This document shows, piece by piece, positions 8,555 to 15,453 of a DNA stretch of 64,000 nt. The position numbers and the translations under genes are program-made. The notes under the pieces were generated by a model. The model saw nothing but the letters and a program-made list of their open reading frames with translations. It did not search any database and was not told the DNA's origin. Source of the stretch: Candidatus Bathyarchaeota archaeon (GTDB lineage: Archaea; Thermoproteota; Bathyarchaeia; Bathyarchaeales; Bathycorpusculaceae); assembly GCA_003164295.1 (NCBI GenBank), contig PLTA01000061.1, positions 119,042 through 183,041 of the forward strand, given 5' to 3'. Within the stretch, counting starts at the first letter, position 1, and each line of letters opens with the position of its first letter.

Positions 8555-9637
8555 GGTTTATCATCATGCTCAAGAATTACGCCCGCATCTAGCTGCCGTA
8601 TTAAGTAATAGTTTTCTGGAAACAGGTCATATATAGGCAAATCCTCCTCTGCTTCTCCGTTCAAAGCTAACGTCAAGTATTGGTAGGTTAGGTTTAGCTC
8701 TGGCTTGTTGAGCGCTTTAGCAAAAGCGTAGCCCCAAAGCGGCGCTGTGGTGTGCCATTTGCCCTCAACCTCGGTAACTACACAGTTGCCCGAGGCATCC
8801 TCTTTAATGTCTGTTGAAAAGAATCCATGCGGTTTGGAATCTAACGCTTTCACCGCTTCCACTCCCACTTGGTTGATTTTTTTATCAACTAAGGTTCTTG
8901 CAATTGTTGGTGTGCCAGTGATTCCTGAGAGCGAAATATGCTTAAGAAAATACTCCAATCTCTCCCTGCAATAAGAAGTCACTAATTGACCCTTGAACCA
9001 TAACGAGTCAAAAGCCAAATCCCTCCCTGGCAAATACTCTTGAATAACAAAATCAGCGACGTCCGCCCTATGCTGAAGCACATTGAGATGCACCCAATGT
9101 TTAGCCTGCTCAAATGAATCAACTTTTAAACCTAATCTTCCGCCTGCACCAATTCGGGCTCTAATCCAAAGAGGCAATCCGATTTCAAAAAACGCCCGCT
9201 TAATATCCTCATACGAGTTTACTTCTACAGTTTTGGGTACCCGAACTTGATTTTTAGCTAACGCATTATGTATTTCAAGTTTGTCAGGCATTATCGACGT
9301 AGGATTAGGTAGATACGTTTTAACTTTTGATTTCTTAAAAGCCGCTAAATTTTCGGAAACAACACGTGCTTCGCTGCTGGGGTGAGGATGCAAAAAATCA
9401 ATATTGTATTTTTCAACTAATTCAAGCAGTAACGGCACAAAATTCGCGTCGTTATGTCTCGGCGAAACGACTTTGGCGTCGGCTTCAGGAAAATTTAGGT
9501 AATGTGGATTGTGGTCGGTGGATACGATGAACATTTTTTTGTTTTGTTGTTTTTCCGCCAAGCGCAGTGCTCGGATAAAGTTTATTCCGCCTGTTCCGCC
9601 TGATCCTGTGACTAATATTTTTGTCGTGTTTGTTCAT
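8539..9637 (-). pseudogene. ATP-grasp (carbamoyl-phosphate synthase-like) enzyme with an N-terminal frameshift
   Basis: ATP-dependent ligase of the short CPSase-like ATP-grasp group. The long frame gives PLWIRARIGAGGRLGLKV (ATP lid), VIQEYLPGRDLAFDSLW and VTEVEGKWHTTAPLWG (metal and ATP site). In that frame no ATG, GTG or TTG exists before a TTG at 9561, yet the reading upstream of it gives KILVTGSGGTGGINFIRALRLA, the expected Rossmann-like start of the family. An ATG at 9637 with GGTGG before it lies in another frame; removing one A of the run at 9618-9622 joins it as MNKHDKILVTGSGG. So the gene is complete except for one base, either a true frameshift or a read error. Confidence 0.85.
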
Positions 9638-9649
9638 GCCACCTAACAG

Positions 9650-10450
9650 TTAATGGGTTGCCTGTTGTTGAACTAGTTCATACGCTTCAATGCCTTTTAA
9701 AAACGTTATATCATTTTTGGCTGCCAACTGCTTTATTAGTTCTCCATAGAGGCGGCCACCTTTCATCATAACTGAGTTGTCATGCCAAAGTAAAGTCATG
9801 ATTTCAATGCCTGAAGTGAACAGTTTCTCTATTATGTTAACCATGAATGGCACTATAGTTTCTTCAGAGAGCCCCATGTAAGTGAACAAGTAAGCATCCA
9901 TAAATGTTATTGGGAAAACAACTAAGCCTTTTTTAACTAAATACCCTGTATTTCTAACGTCGATTTTTTGTTTATCAAACGAGAGTGAGGAATCATATTT
10001 TATTCCTGCTTGGGCAAGGTTGGCAAAGGTAGTTTCAGAGATTTTTAGGTAGTGAACTCTTGAACCATAAACACGTTGCCCAGCGGCTTTTTCCAGCAAG
10101 CTCTTTTCTTGTGTGACTTCTTCAAAAGTGGCTGTATTATTAGAGTGCAAACCCACTTCCCATCCGCCAGACAAAAGAGTCTTGATAGTTTCCTCATACT
10201 TGGCGACTTCTGAATCATCATCATATTTAGGTCTAAAAAAGAATGTTGAATAGATGCCGAATTTTTCCTCAATTTCCATAACATTTGGCACCCCAAAATA
10301 AGGATTAAAGTTTTCATCTTTGACTTTGCGTATCACTTCTAGTGGGAATCTTTCCTGCCTAGCTAAGACGTGTGCTGCTCCAGGACCATGAAGTGGCCAA
10401 TCAACGTCATGGGTTATAATTAAAGACCGTTTGTTACTTGGTGTTTTCAC
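9650..10450 (-). CDS. Polysaccharide deacetylase-like protein (NodB fold)
   Basis: 266 aa, GTG start. The carbohydrate esterase family 4 motifs are present: THDVDW (catalytic and metal Asp), GLHSNN (His), and a late LLWHDNSV. No signal peptide, so the protein is cytoplasmic, as in the group found in sugar or glycolipid biosynthesis clusters. The stop lies 12 bases before the restored start of the ATP-grasp gene, so these genes plus the HAD gene form one operon. It probably removes an acyl group from a sugar or related amide; the actual substrate is not readable. Confidence 0.83.
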   Translation of the reverse strand: MKTPSNKRSLIITHDVDWPLHGPGAAHVLARQERFPLEVIRKVKDENFNPYFGVPNVMEIEEKFGIYSTFFFRPKYDDDSEVAKYEETIKTLLSGGWEVGLHSNNTATFEEVTQEKSLLEKAAGQRVYGSRVHYLKISETTFANLAQAGIKYDSSLSFDKQKIDVRNTGYLVKKGLVVFPITFMDAYLFTYMGLSEETIVPFMVNIIEKLFTSGIEIMTLLWHDNSVMMKGGRLYGELIKQLAAKNDITFLKGIEAYELVQQQATH

Positions 10451-10590
10451 AATAGATTCTCCATTTCTGCTTATTTAGAAACTTGGTAATAAATAATGTG
10501 CAAGCTTTCTGACCCATAATTTACTATGATTTGATTGAGCGAAAGAGTTTAGAGCAGCCTAACGAATACCCAAGCAAGGAATGAAAAACC

Positions 10591-11487
10591 ATGAGTTACC
10601 TTGACCTTTATACTTCGCAATCGAACGTTTTCAGCGGCATGCAAAAATCCTTCGAAGAAGCAAAATACGTTATTTTCGGGGTCCCGTTTGATGCAACAAG
10701 TAGTTATAGGACGGGTGCAAGGTTTGGACCCAACGCAATTAGGCAGGCTTCTTTGAATATTGAAACTTACAGTTTTCGCAGTGGAATCGATGTTGAAGAT
10801 TTAGACATTTATGACGCTGGAGATTTGCATGTTTCGCCTGACGCCGCAAAAACGGTTGATATGACGCGCCTTGTCGTTGAAGATATTTTGGCTGCAGGCA
10901 AAATCCCGATAGTTTTGGGTGGAGAACACACGATTACTTTGGGGGTTGCAAAGGGGCTAGGCGCTAAAGCGGCAAAAACTGCGGTGGTAAGTTTTGATGC
11001 TCATTTGGATTTGCGCTGCGAATTCTTAGGCTCCACGTTGTCTCACACAACATTTATGCAATTGATAAATAAGGAAGTTAAGCCAGCGAAAATTGTTGAG
11101 GTGGGCACCCGTTCAGTATGCAAGGAAGAACTTGTTTATGCGAAAAAAACAGGAATAGATTTTTTCACTTCCCAACAAATTATCAAGCAGGGTTCGCTGT
11201 TAATCGGTGAACAGCTTAAAGAGAAGCTTTTGCCCTATGAAAACCTGTATTTAACTGTGGATATGGATGTGCTTGACCCGTCGTTTGCTCCTGCCGTGCA
11301 GAATCCTGAGCCTGAAGGAATAACCACAACTGACCTGATTGACCTTGTTTGTGAATTATGTGACAAACGTTTGGTTGGTTTTGATGTGCAGGAAATTGCG
11401 CCTGTTTATGACCAAGGCGTTTCAGCCGCTGCATCATCAAAAGTTGTGTTTGAAATGATGTGTCAACTGGAAAAGACGAACTTATAG
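10591..11487 (+). CDS. speB: Agmatinase (arginase/ureohydrolase family)
   Basis: Hydrolyses agmatine to putrescine and urea in polyamine synthesis, cytosolic, two manganese ions. The metal motifs are complete: GGEHTITLG (His), SFDAHLDLR (Asp-His-Asp) and TVDMDVLDPSFAP (Asp-x-Asp). The length, 298 aa, is usual for archaeal agmatinases, and the early FGVPFDATSSYRTGARFGP is typical of that group. It has its own upstream region and no cotranscribed neighbour. Guanidinobutyrase or another ureohydrolase is possible; agmatinase is the best guess by similarity. Confidence 0.9.
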   Translation: MSYLDLYTSQSNVFSGMQKSFEEAKYVIFGVPFDATSSYRTGARFGPNAIRQASLNIETYSFRSGIDVEDLDIYDAGDLHVSPDAAKTVDMTRLVVEDILAAGKIPIVLGGEHTITLGVAKGLGAKAAKTAVVSFDAHLDLRCEFLGSTLSHTTFMQLINKEVKPAKIVEVGTRSVCKEELVYAKKTGIDFFTSQQIIKQGSLLIGEQLKEKLLPYENLYLTVDMDVLDPSFAPAVQNPEPEGITTTDLIDLVCELCDKRLVGFDVQEIAPVYDQGVSAAASSKVVFEMMCQLEKTNL

Positions 11488-11583
11488 CCAGCTTCAACTT
11501 TTTATTTACAACTTGTTAACATGAAGCTCTTGTTTAAGGACAGACAATTATCATCGTCAACGTAAAACATTTTGTGTACATTT

Positions 11584-11605
11584 TTGTGTTTGAATTGTAA
11601 CACAA
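11584..11605. promoter_or_regulatory. Inverted repeat upstream of vapBC TATA box (candidate operator)
   Basis: Perfect 7-bp arms TTGTGTT / AACACAA with an 8-base spacer, directly before the TATA-like element ATTTTTAAGG (about 11607-11616). Confidence 0.5.
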
Positions 11606-11626
11606 TATTTTTAAGGTATTTCAAAC

Positions 11627-11644
11627 ATTTGTCAATTGACAAAT
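11627..11644. promoter_or_regulatory. Perfect 18-bp palindrome before the vapB start (candidate operator)
   Basis: ATTTGTCAATTGACAAAT is a perfect palindrome ending one base before the vapB ATG. Antitoxins of this class bind such sites to repress their own operon, so this is a likely VapB/VapBC operator. Confidence 0.6.
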
Positions 11645-11645
11645 T

Positions 11646-11867
11646 ATGTCCACTACCATTACCATACGCATACCTAAAGAACTCAAAGATAAAATGGACA
11701 AGAACCCCGCTCAGTGGAGCCAGGAAGTTAGAACTTTCCTTGAAGAAAGAGTCAAGCAAGTTGAAATGTTAAAAAATCTTCAAAAAATTGAGAAACGAGC
11801 GGACGAGAGAAAAACAAAGATAGATTCAACCATTCTAATTAGGAAGGATAGAGAACGCCAAACCTGA
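11646..11867 (+). CDS. vapB: VapB-type antitoxin
   Basis: 73-aa antitoxin. The start TTITIRIPKELKDKMDKN is a ribbon-helix-helix DNA-binding strand and helix, followed by QWSQEVRTFLEERVKQVE; the tail is basic and would wrap the toxin. It is translated from the ATG right after the palindrome. Its stop codon overlaps the start region of the PIN toxin by four bases, the usual toxin-antitoxin layout. Expected to repress its own promoter and block the VapC active site. Confidence 0.85.
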   Translation: MSTTITIRIPKELKDKMDKNPAQWSQEVRTFLEERVKQVEMLKNLQKIEKRADERKTKIDSTILIRKDRERQT

Positions 11868-12289
11868 TTCTTGACTCCAACATAATCTCGAAACTAATAA
11901 TAAGCGAACCAGGTTCAAAAGAGGTCCGAAACACAATTTCAAGTTTCTTAAAAAAAGGATATTTTCTTTACACAGTGGATCTTGCATTAATTGAAAGCTT
12001 AAACGTTGTCTGGAAACATGCAAAGTTACTTAGAGACCTCAAATTAGAAGAAGTAAACTCGACAATAGAAGACCTAATTACGATATATGATGGATTAAAT
12101 ATCGTTTCAGCGCATGATCTTACTGCTGAATCAATGCGAATTGCGTTAAATTATAACTTGAGCATATATGACGCTCTTTATGTAGCAGCCTCAATAAAAA
12201 TTAAAGGAACACTTTACAGTGCTGACAAAAAGCTTTGCGACAATGCAAATAAAATTAAAAATACAAAGGTGCTGAAACCAAAGGTTTAG
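11864..12289 (+). CDS. vapC: VapC toxin (PIN domain RNase) with apparent CTG start
   Basis: PIN-domain ribonuclease of about 141 aa, the toxin of the pair. All four acidic residues are present: LILDSNII, DLALIESLN, IYDALYVAAS and YSADKKLCD. ATG/GTG/TTG-only calling starts it at the GTG at 11975, which would remove the first catalytic Asp. The frame is open back to a TAG at 11849, and between them the only NTG codon is CTG at 11864, inside CTGA that overlaps the vapB stop. That position gives LILDSN, exactly where VapC proteins begin. CTG (or ATT at 11867) as start is inferred; the domain call is firm. Confidence 0.8.
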   Translation: MILDSNIISKLIISEPGSKEVRNTISSFLKKGYFLYTVDLALIESLNVVWKHAKLLRDLKLEEVNSTIEDLITIYDGLNIVSAHDLTAESMRIALNYNLSIYDALYVAASIKIKGTLYSADKKLCDNANKIKNTKVLKPKV

Positions 12290-12339
12290 TTTTGCATTGC
12301 ACTATTTTTCAAACTTATATTTTGTGATTGCAATAGTTA

Positions 12340-12939
12340 ATGCTGTTGAAGGCAGCGGGTTTGGCTAAGGAAAAGGAATTAACACTATTCACAATTGGTC
12401 ACTCTACCCGAACGCTTGAAGAATTTATTGCATTGCTCAAAGCCTTTAAAGTAACTTTGCTTGTGGATGTTCGCACGGTTCCCCGCAGCAGACATAACCC
12501 ACAATTTAACAAAGAAACCCTACCAACCACACTCAAAACCCAGGGCATAAAATATATTCACATGCCAGAAATAGGCGGCTTACGACATCCAAAACGTGAC
12601 TCCATAAACTTAGCATGGCAAAACATGGGCTTTCGAGGCTACGCCGACTACATGCAAACCCAAGAATTCACCGACAACCTGCTAAAAATAGTGGTGCTTG
12701 CACATGAAAACTGCCTGGCGCTTATGTGCGCTGAAGCCTTACCCTGGCGATGCCATAGAAGCCTAATCTCCGACGCACTCGTAGTTCGACATATTAAAGT
12801 TGAACATATCTTAAGCACAACGAGTTGCCTAAATCACCAGCTTAGCGAGATGGCACATGTGGAAGGAACACAAATAACCTACCCTTTATTCACCATAGAA
12901 ACTCCCCAAAGAACACTTGGTGATTTTAGTTCAGCCTAA
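12340..12939 (+). CDS. DUF488 family protein
   Basis: 199-aa protein of the DUF488 family. Visible motifs: LFTIGHSTRTLEEF, LLVDVRTVPRSRHNPQF, IKYIHMPEIGGLR and LALMCAEALPWRCHRSLI. The conserved Cys, His and Arg residues suggest an enzyme or nucleic-acid-related role, but none has been assigned to my knowledge. The first ten residues precede the conserved core, so a start a few codons later is possible. It ends 10 bases before the stop of the convergent RNA methyltransferase gene. Confidence 0.85.
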   Translation: MLLKAAGLAKEKELTLFTIGHSTRTLEEFIALLKAFKVTLLVDVRTVPRSRHNPQFNKETLPTTLKTQGIKYIHMPEIGGLRHPKRDSINLAWQNMGFRGYADYMQTQEFTDNLLKIVVLAHENCLALMCAEALPWRCHRSLISDALVVRHIKVEHILSTTSCLNHQLSEMAHVEGTQITYPLFTIETPQRTLGDFSSA

Positions 12940-12949
12940 TTTTTTCTTT

Positions 12950-14296
12950 TTACTCTTTTTGTAGTTTAGCTATGAAGAAGCCATTGGACTGATGTATGTG
13001 CGGATAGAGTCTTTGGCATTTTGTTAGTTCGCGGAGTCCGGCTAACCCGATTTTAGGCGTTATCTCCGTTAAGGCGAATTCTGGGTGCACTTTTAGGAAC
13101 CGCTCAATTATCATTTCATTCTCTTCCACCGTTATACTGCATGTAGAATAAGTTAATGCTCCTCCAGCCGCAACTTTTTCAGCGCAGCTATCAATCATTT
13201 TCCACTGAATAGCCGCCATTTTCTCAACTGATTTGGGTCGAAGACGCCATTTTGCTGAAGGCTGCTTCGTAAAGATGCCTGTACTTGTGCATGGGGGGTC
13301 TAAAATTACCAAATCTGCTTGCATATCGAAGGGCAAAGTTATACATGCATCGGCGTTGACTGGCTGGGCAATTTTAATTCCCATCCGAGCTGTCTCTTTC
13401 TTCCATACTTTCAAGCGTCGATTTGAGAAATCAACGGAGTAAATTGCGCCATTACTCTGCATCAATTGGGCTAAGTACGTCGTTTTCGCGCTAGGTGCCG
13501 CGCAAACATCAAAAACAGTGTTGCCGGGCTTGGGGTCTGCGGCCTCTGCAGCGAAACAGCTTGCTTTATCTTGAATGTAAAATAAGCCTTCTTTGTAGCT
13601 TGGTAAAGTGTTTAGTGGTTGCTTCATTTCCGTGATTTTGTAAGTGTATTTTAACGGCTGGACTTTTTCTAATTTAACGCCTTCCGCCTCAAGTTTTTGC
13701 AAAATGGTTTCTTCTGTTGATTTTAAGGTACTTATCCGGATGTAAGTGGGCGGGGGAGTAACGCTTCCTTCCAAGAAAGCAATCGCATCATCACGTCCCA
13801 TAAGTTTGTAACAGTATTTTACGAACCAAGATGGATGAAAAGTTCGTAAACTAACTGCTTCCACATCGCTAGCCGCCTTCAAAATAGGCCCTAATTGGCG
13901 TGTTAATAAAAAGCCTAAAAACGGCTCAACATCCCGCAGGGGTTCCCATCCAAGAATCACCCTGCCTAAACTGGCAATTTGAGAAGCTTCTTGAGTGTTA
14001 ATTTTTCCCCAATTTTTGGCAATGCGTGTTTGGTAAACATAAAGTCTAAGAAAAGACTGTACGCCTAAATTGTACTCGCTGATTTTTTTGGGAGCCACAA
14101 CTGTGTTAACAAATTTGTCTATGAGGTTTCTGCGCCTTGTAGTTTCAACTACTAAGCCGTAGGCGTAGCGTATTGCGTTTGGATCTTTTATGCTTAATTG
14201 TTTAACTGTTCTGGCCAGAGCTAAGCGTTCGCTTAGTTTTTGCATATCCATCCAACTTAGGGTTTCAATCGCGATTGTCCAAGCATCTCTAATCAA
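12950..14296 (-). CDS. NSUN/RsmB-type tRNA or rRNA cytosine-C5 methyltransferase
   Basis: S-adenosylmethionine-dependent RNA m5C methyltransferase, 448 aa. Residues 1-150 form a NusB-like helical RNA-binding domain, then comes a ferredoxin-like part and the catalytic domain. Motif I is VFDVCAAPSAKTTYLAQ; the two catalytic Cys are in LDPPCTSTGIF (motif IV) and TYSTCSITVEENE (motif VI). The start is TTG at 14296; no better start is in frame. With the NusB-like part it resembles RsmB-like archaeal members; whether it acts on tRNA or rRNA cannot be told. Confidence 0.9.
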   Translation of the reverse strand: MIRDAWTIAIETLSWMDMQKLSERLALARTVKQLSIKDPNAIRYAYGLVVETTRRRNLIDKFVNTVVAPKKISEYNLGVQSFLRLYVYQTRIAKNWGKINTQEASQIASLGRVILGWEPLRDVEPFLGFLLTRQLGPILKAASDVEAVSLRTFHPSWFVKYCYKLMGRDDAIAFLEGSVTPPPTYIRISTLKSTEETILQKLEAEGVKLEKVQPLKYTYKITEMKQPLNTLPSYKEGLFYIQDKASCFAAEAADPKPGNTVFDVCAAPSAKTTYLAQLMQSNGAIYSVDFSNRRLKVWKKETARMGIKIAQPVNADACITLPFDMQADLVILDPPCTSTGIFTKQPSAKWRLRPKSVEKMAAIQWKMIDSCAEKVAAGGALTYSTCSITVEENEMIIERFLKVHPEFALTEITPKIGLAGLRELTKCQRLYPHIHQSNGFFIAKLQKE

Positions 14297-14452
14297 TGGT
14301 TTTCACACATAAGAAAAGATGAGCTGCTTCTAAATAAGAATTCAAAATTGGAGGATTGTAATTGCATGGTACAGCAACATATCTTTAAGACTCATCCAAA
14401 GGTCGTAACCACCATGTCATAAAACAGTCTCCAAAATAAGAAAGGTGATGAT

Positions 14453-14586
14453 GTGAGTAGCAGGCGAAATAAAAAAGAAAAAGACAAGATGTCAGTGAGT
14501 GAAGCTGGCAGACGGGCGGCGCAAAAGATGGTCAATGAGTTCGTGAATTAATTGAAGAAGGAAAGACCATAAAAAATAGTTATTAA
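14453..14586 (+). pseudogene. Frameshifted small KGG-like protein
   Basis: After GGTGATGAT (ribosome-binding site) a GTG at 14453 opens a 32-codon frame giving SVSEAGRRAAQKMVNE, then TAA at 14549. The next frame continues with VRELIEEGKTIKNSY and stops at 14584. Joined, they read like the small EAGRKGG...VRELIEEGK stress-type proteins common in such archaea, so one coding unit appears broken near 14536-14545. No homopolymer lies there. Confidence 0.45.
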
Positions 14587-14973
14587 ATTAGCAATTTTCC
14601 GCATTCTTCAAAATTTCTGCTTGTGTGAGGAGATGATTTTTTGAAAGAGGCGGAAAGAAGAGAAATTCCCAAAAATGATTATGGTATTTATTTGCCCTGA
14701 ATAAGGCCAGCCCTTTGAAGATGTAAGCGTAAGTAAGACTCATCTAAACAATGCGTATGAATTTCACATTAAAAGTTTGGCATGGAAAACCTCTACAATG
14801 AACAAAGTTGAAGAAAAATACGTAGCCTTTTTAATTAAAAAACTCCAGACGTTGCCTATAAAATGCTATTCCCACAGTTTTTTTGTCGATAAAAGATATC
14901 AGTGTGTAACAAAATATCAGCACACATTGGTTTAAGCCACTTTTCCTTTTTTCTTAACGGTTGAGGTGATTTA
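14587..14973. other. Intergenic stretch without a supportable gene
   Basis: AT-rich sequence with only very short frames, e.g. a 19-codon TTG frame at 14641 after GGAGATGA that ends at once. Together with its neighbours it looks like decayed small genes upstream of polB. I see no RNA gene here. Confidence 0.5.
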
Positions 14974-15123
14974 ACGAGTCAAGTAATTAAGAGAAAAAGT
15001 ACCCCTCAAACAAGGGCGGGGCAATATATGTGTGCAGAATGCGGTAAAATCTTTGAAACAAAAACGGAAGTCGATACCCACCTCAATATGATGCATGAGG
15101 CACATTTAAGAACCCTGTGTTGA
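14974..15123 (+). CDS. Small C2H2 zinc-finger protein with unclear start
   Basis: The frame ending at 15123 gives CAECGKIF...THLNMMHEAH: C-x2-C-x12-H-x4-H, a classical C2H2 finger, a type known as very small proteins in archaea. From the ATG at 15028 it is 31 aa. A strong ribosome-binding site, GAGGTGAT, lies at 14963-14970, and the frame is open back to there with ACG at 14974 at the right distance; the extra 18 residues (SQVIKRKSTPQTRAGQY) are basic, as in such DNA-binding proteins. So either ACG is used or an ATG start mutated. The range given uses ACG. Confidence 0.5.
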   Translation, partial: TSQVIKRKSTPQTRAGQYMCAECGKIFETKTEVDTHLNMMHEAHLRTLC

Positions 15124-15453
15124 CCAAAAATATCAAACCTTATTCAATTGTTTTAACGTTATCTTCAATTGTTTGGAGGAAGATGGGCGCTTCCTTCGGC
15201 TTCTTTTTCTTTTAGAGTTAGAAGAAGTAGAACGCGGTGCTACCACCATCCTTCCTTCTTCTTCTACCAAGAAGAACAACACCAAGTGCTACCACCGACT
15301 GTTGTTGTTCTATCAACAAATTAGCATAACCTGTTACAATAAATTACTAATTTCATTTAAGAAAATGACAAGAACAATGGTTTAAATTGACAGTTTATTG
15401 TCGCTAAAGATTTTAGTGTCGCTTCACCATAGAGAAACTAAGGTCAAACGGGG
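15124..15453. repeat. Intergenic region upstream of polB with short repeats
   Basis: Contains a direct repeat GTGCTACCACC (15237-15247 and 15286-15296) and an inverted repeat GAACAACA / TGTTGTTC (15274-15281 and 15303-15310). The 70-codon frame across this area is low in complexity (runs of L, E, S, T) and is not convincing as a protein. Confidence 0.45.

Noticed and set aside
8539..9561. ATP-grasp gene starting at TTG 9561
   Set aside because: Conserved Gly-rich N-terminus lies upstream in the same frame; the real start is in another frame because of a one-base shift.
11572..11772. 66-codon ORF overlapping the vapB promoter
   Set aside because: Shadow frame across operators and vapB; no family features.
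15173..15385. 70-codon ORF upstream of polB
   Set aside because: Low-complexity product over a region of short repeats, no ribosome-binding site.
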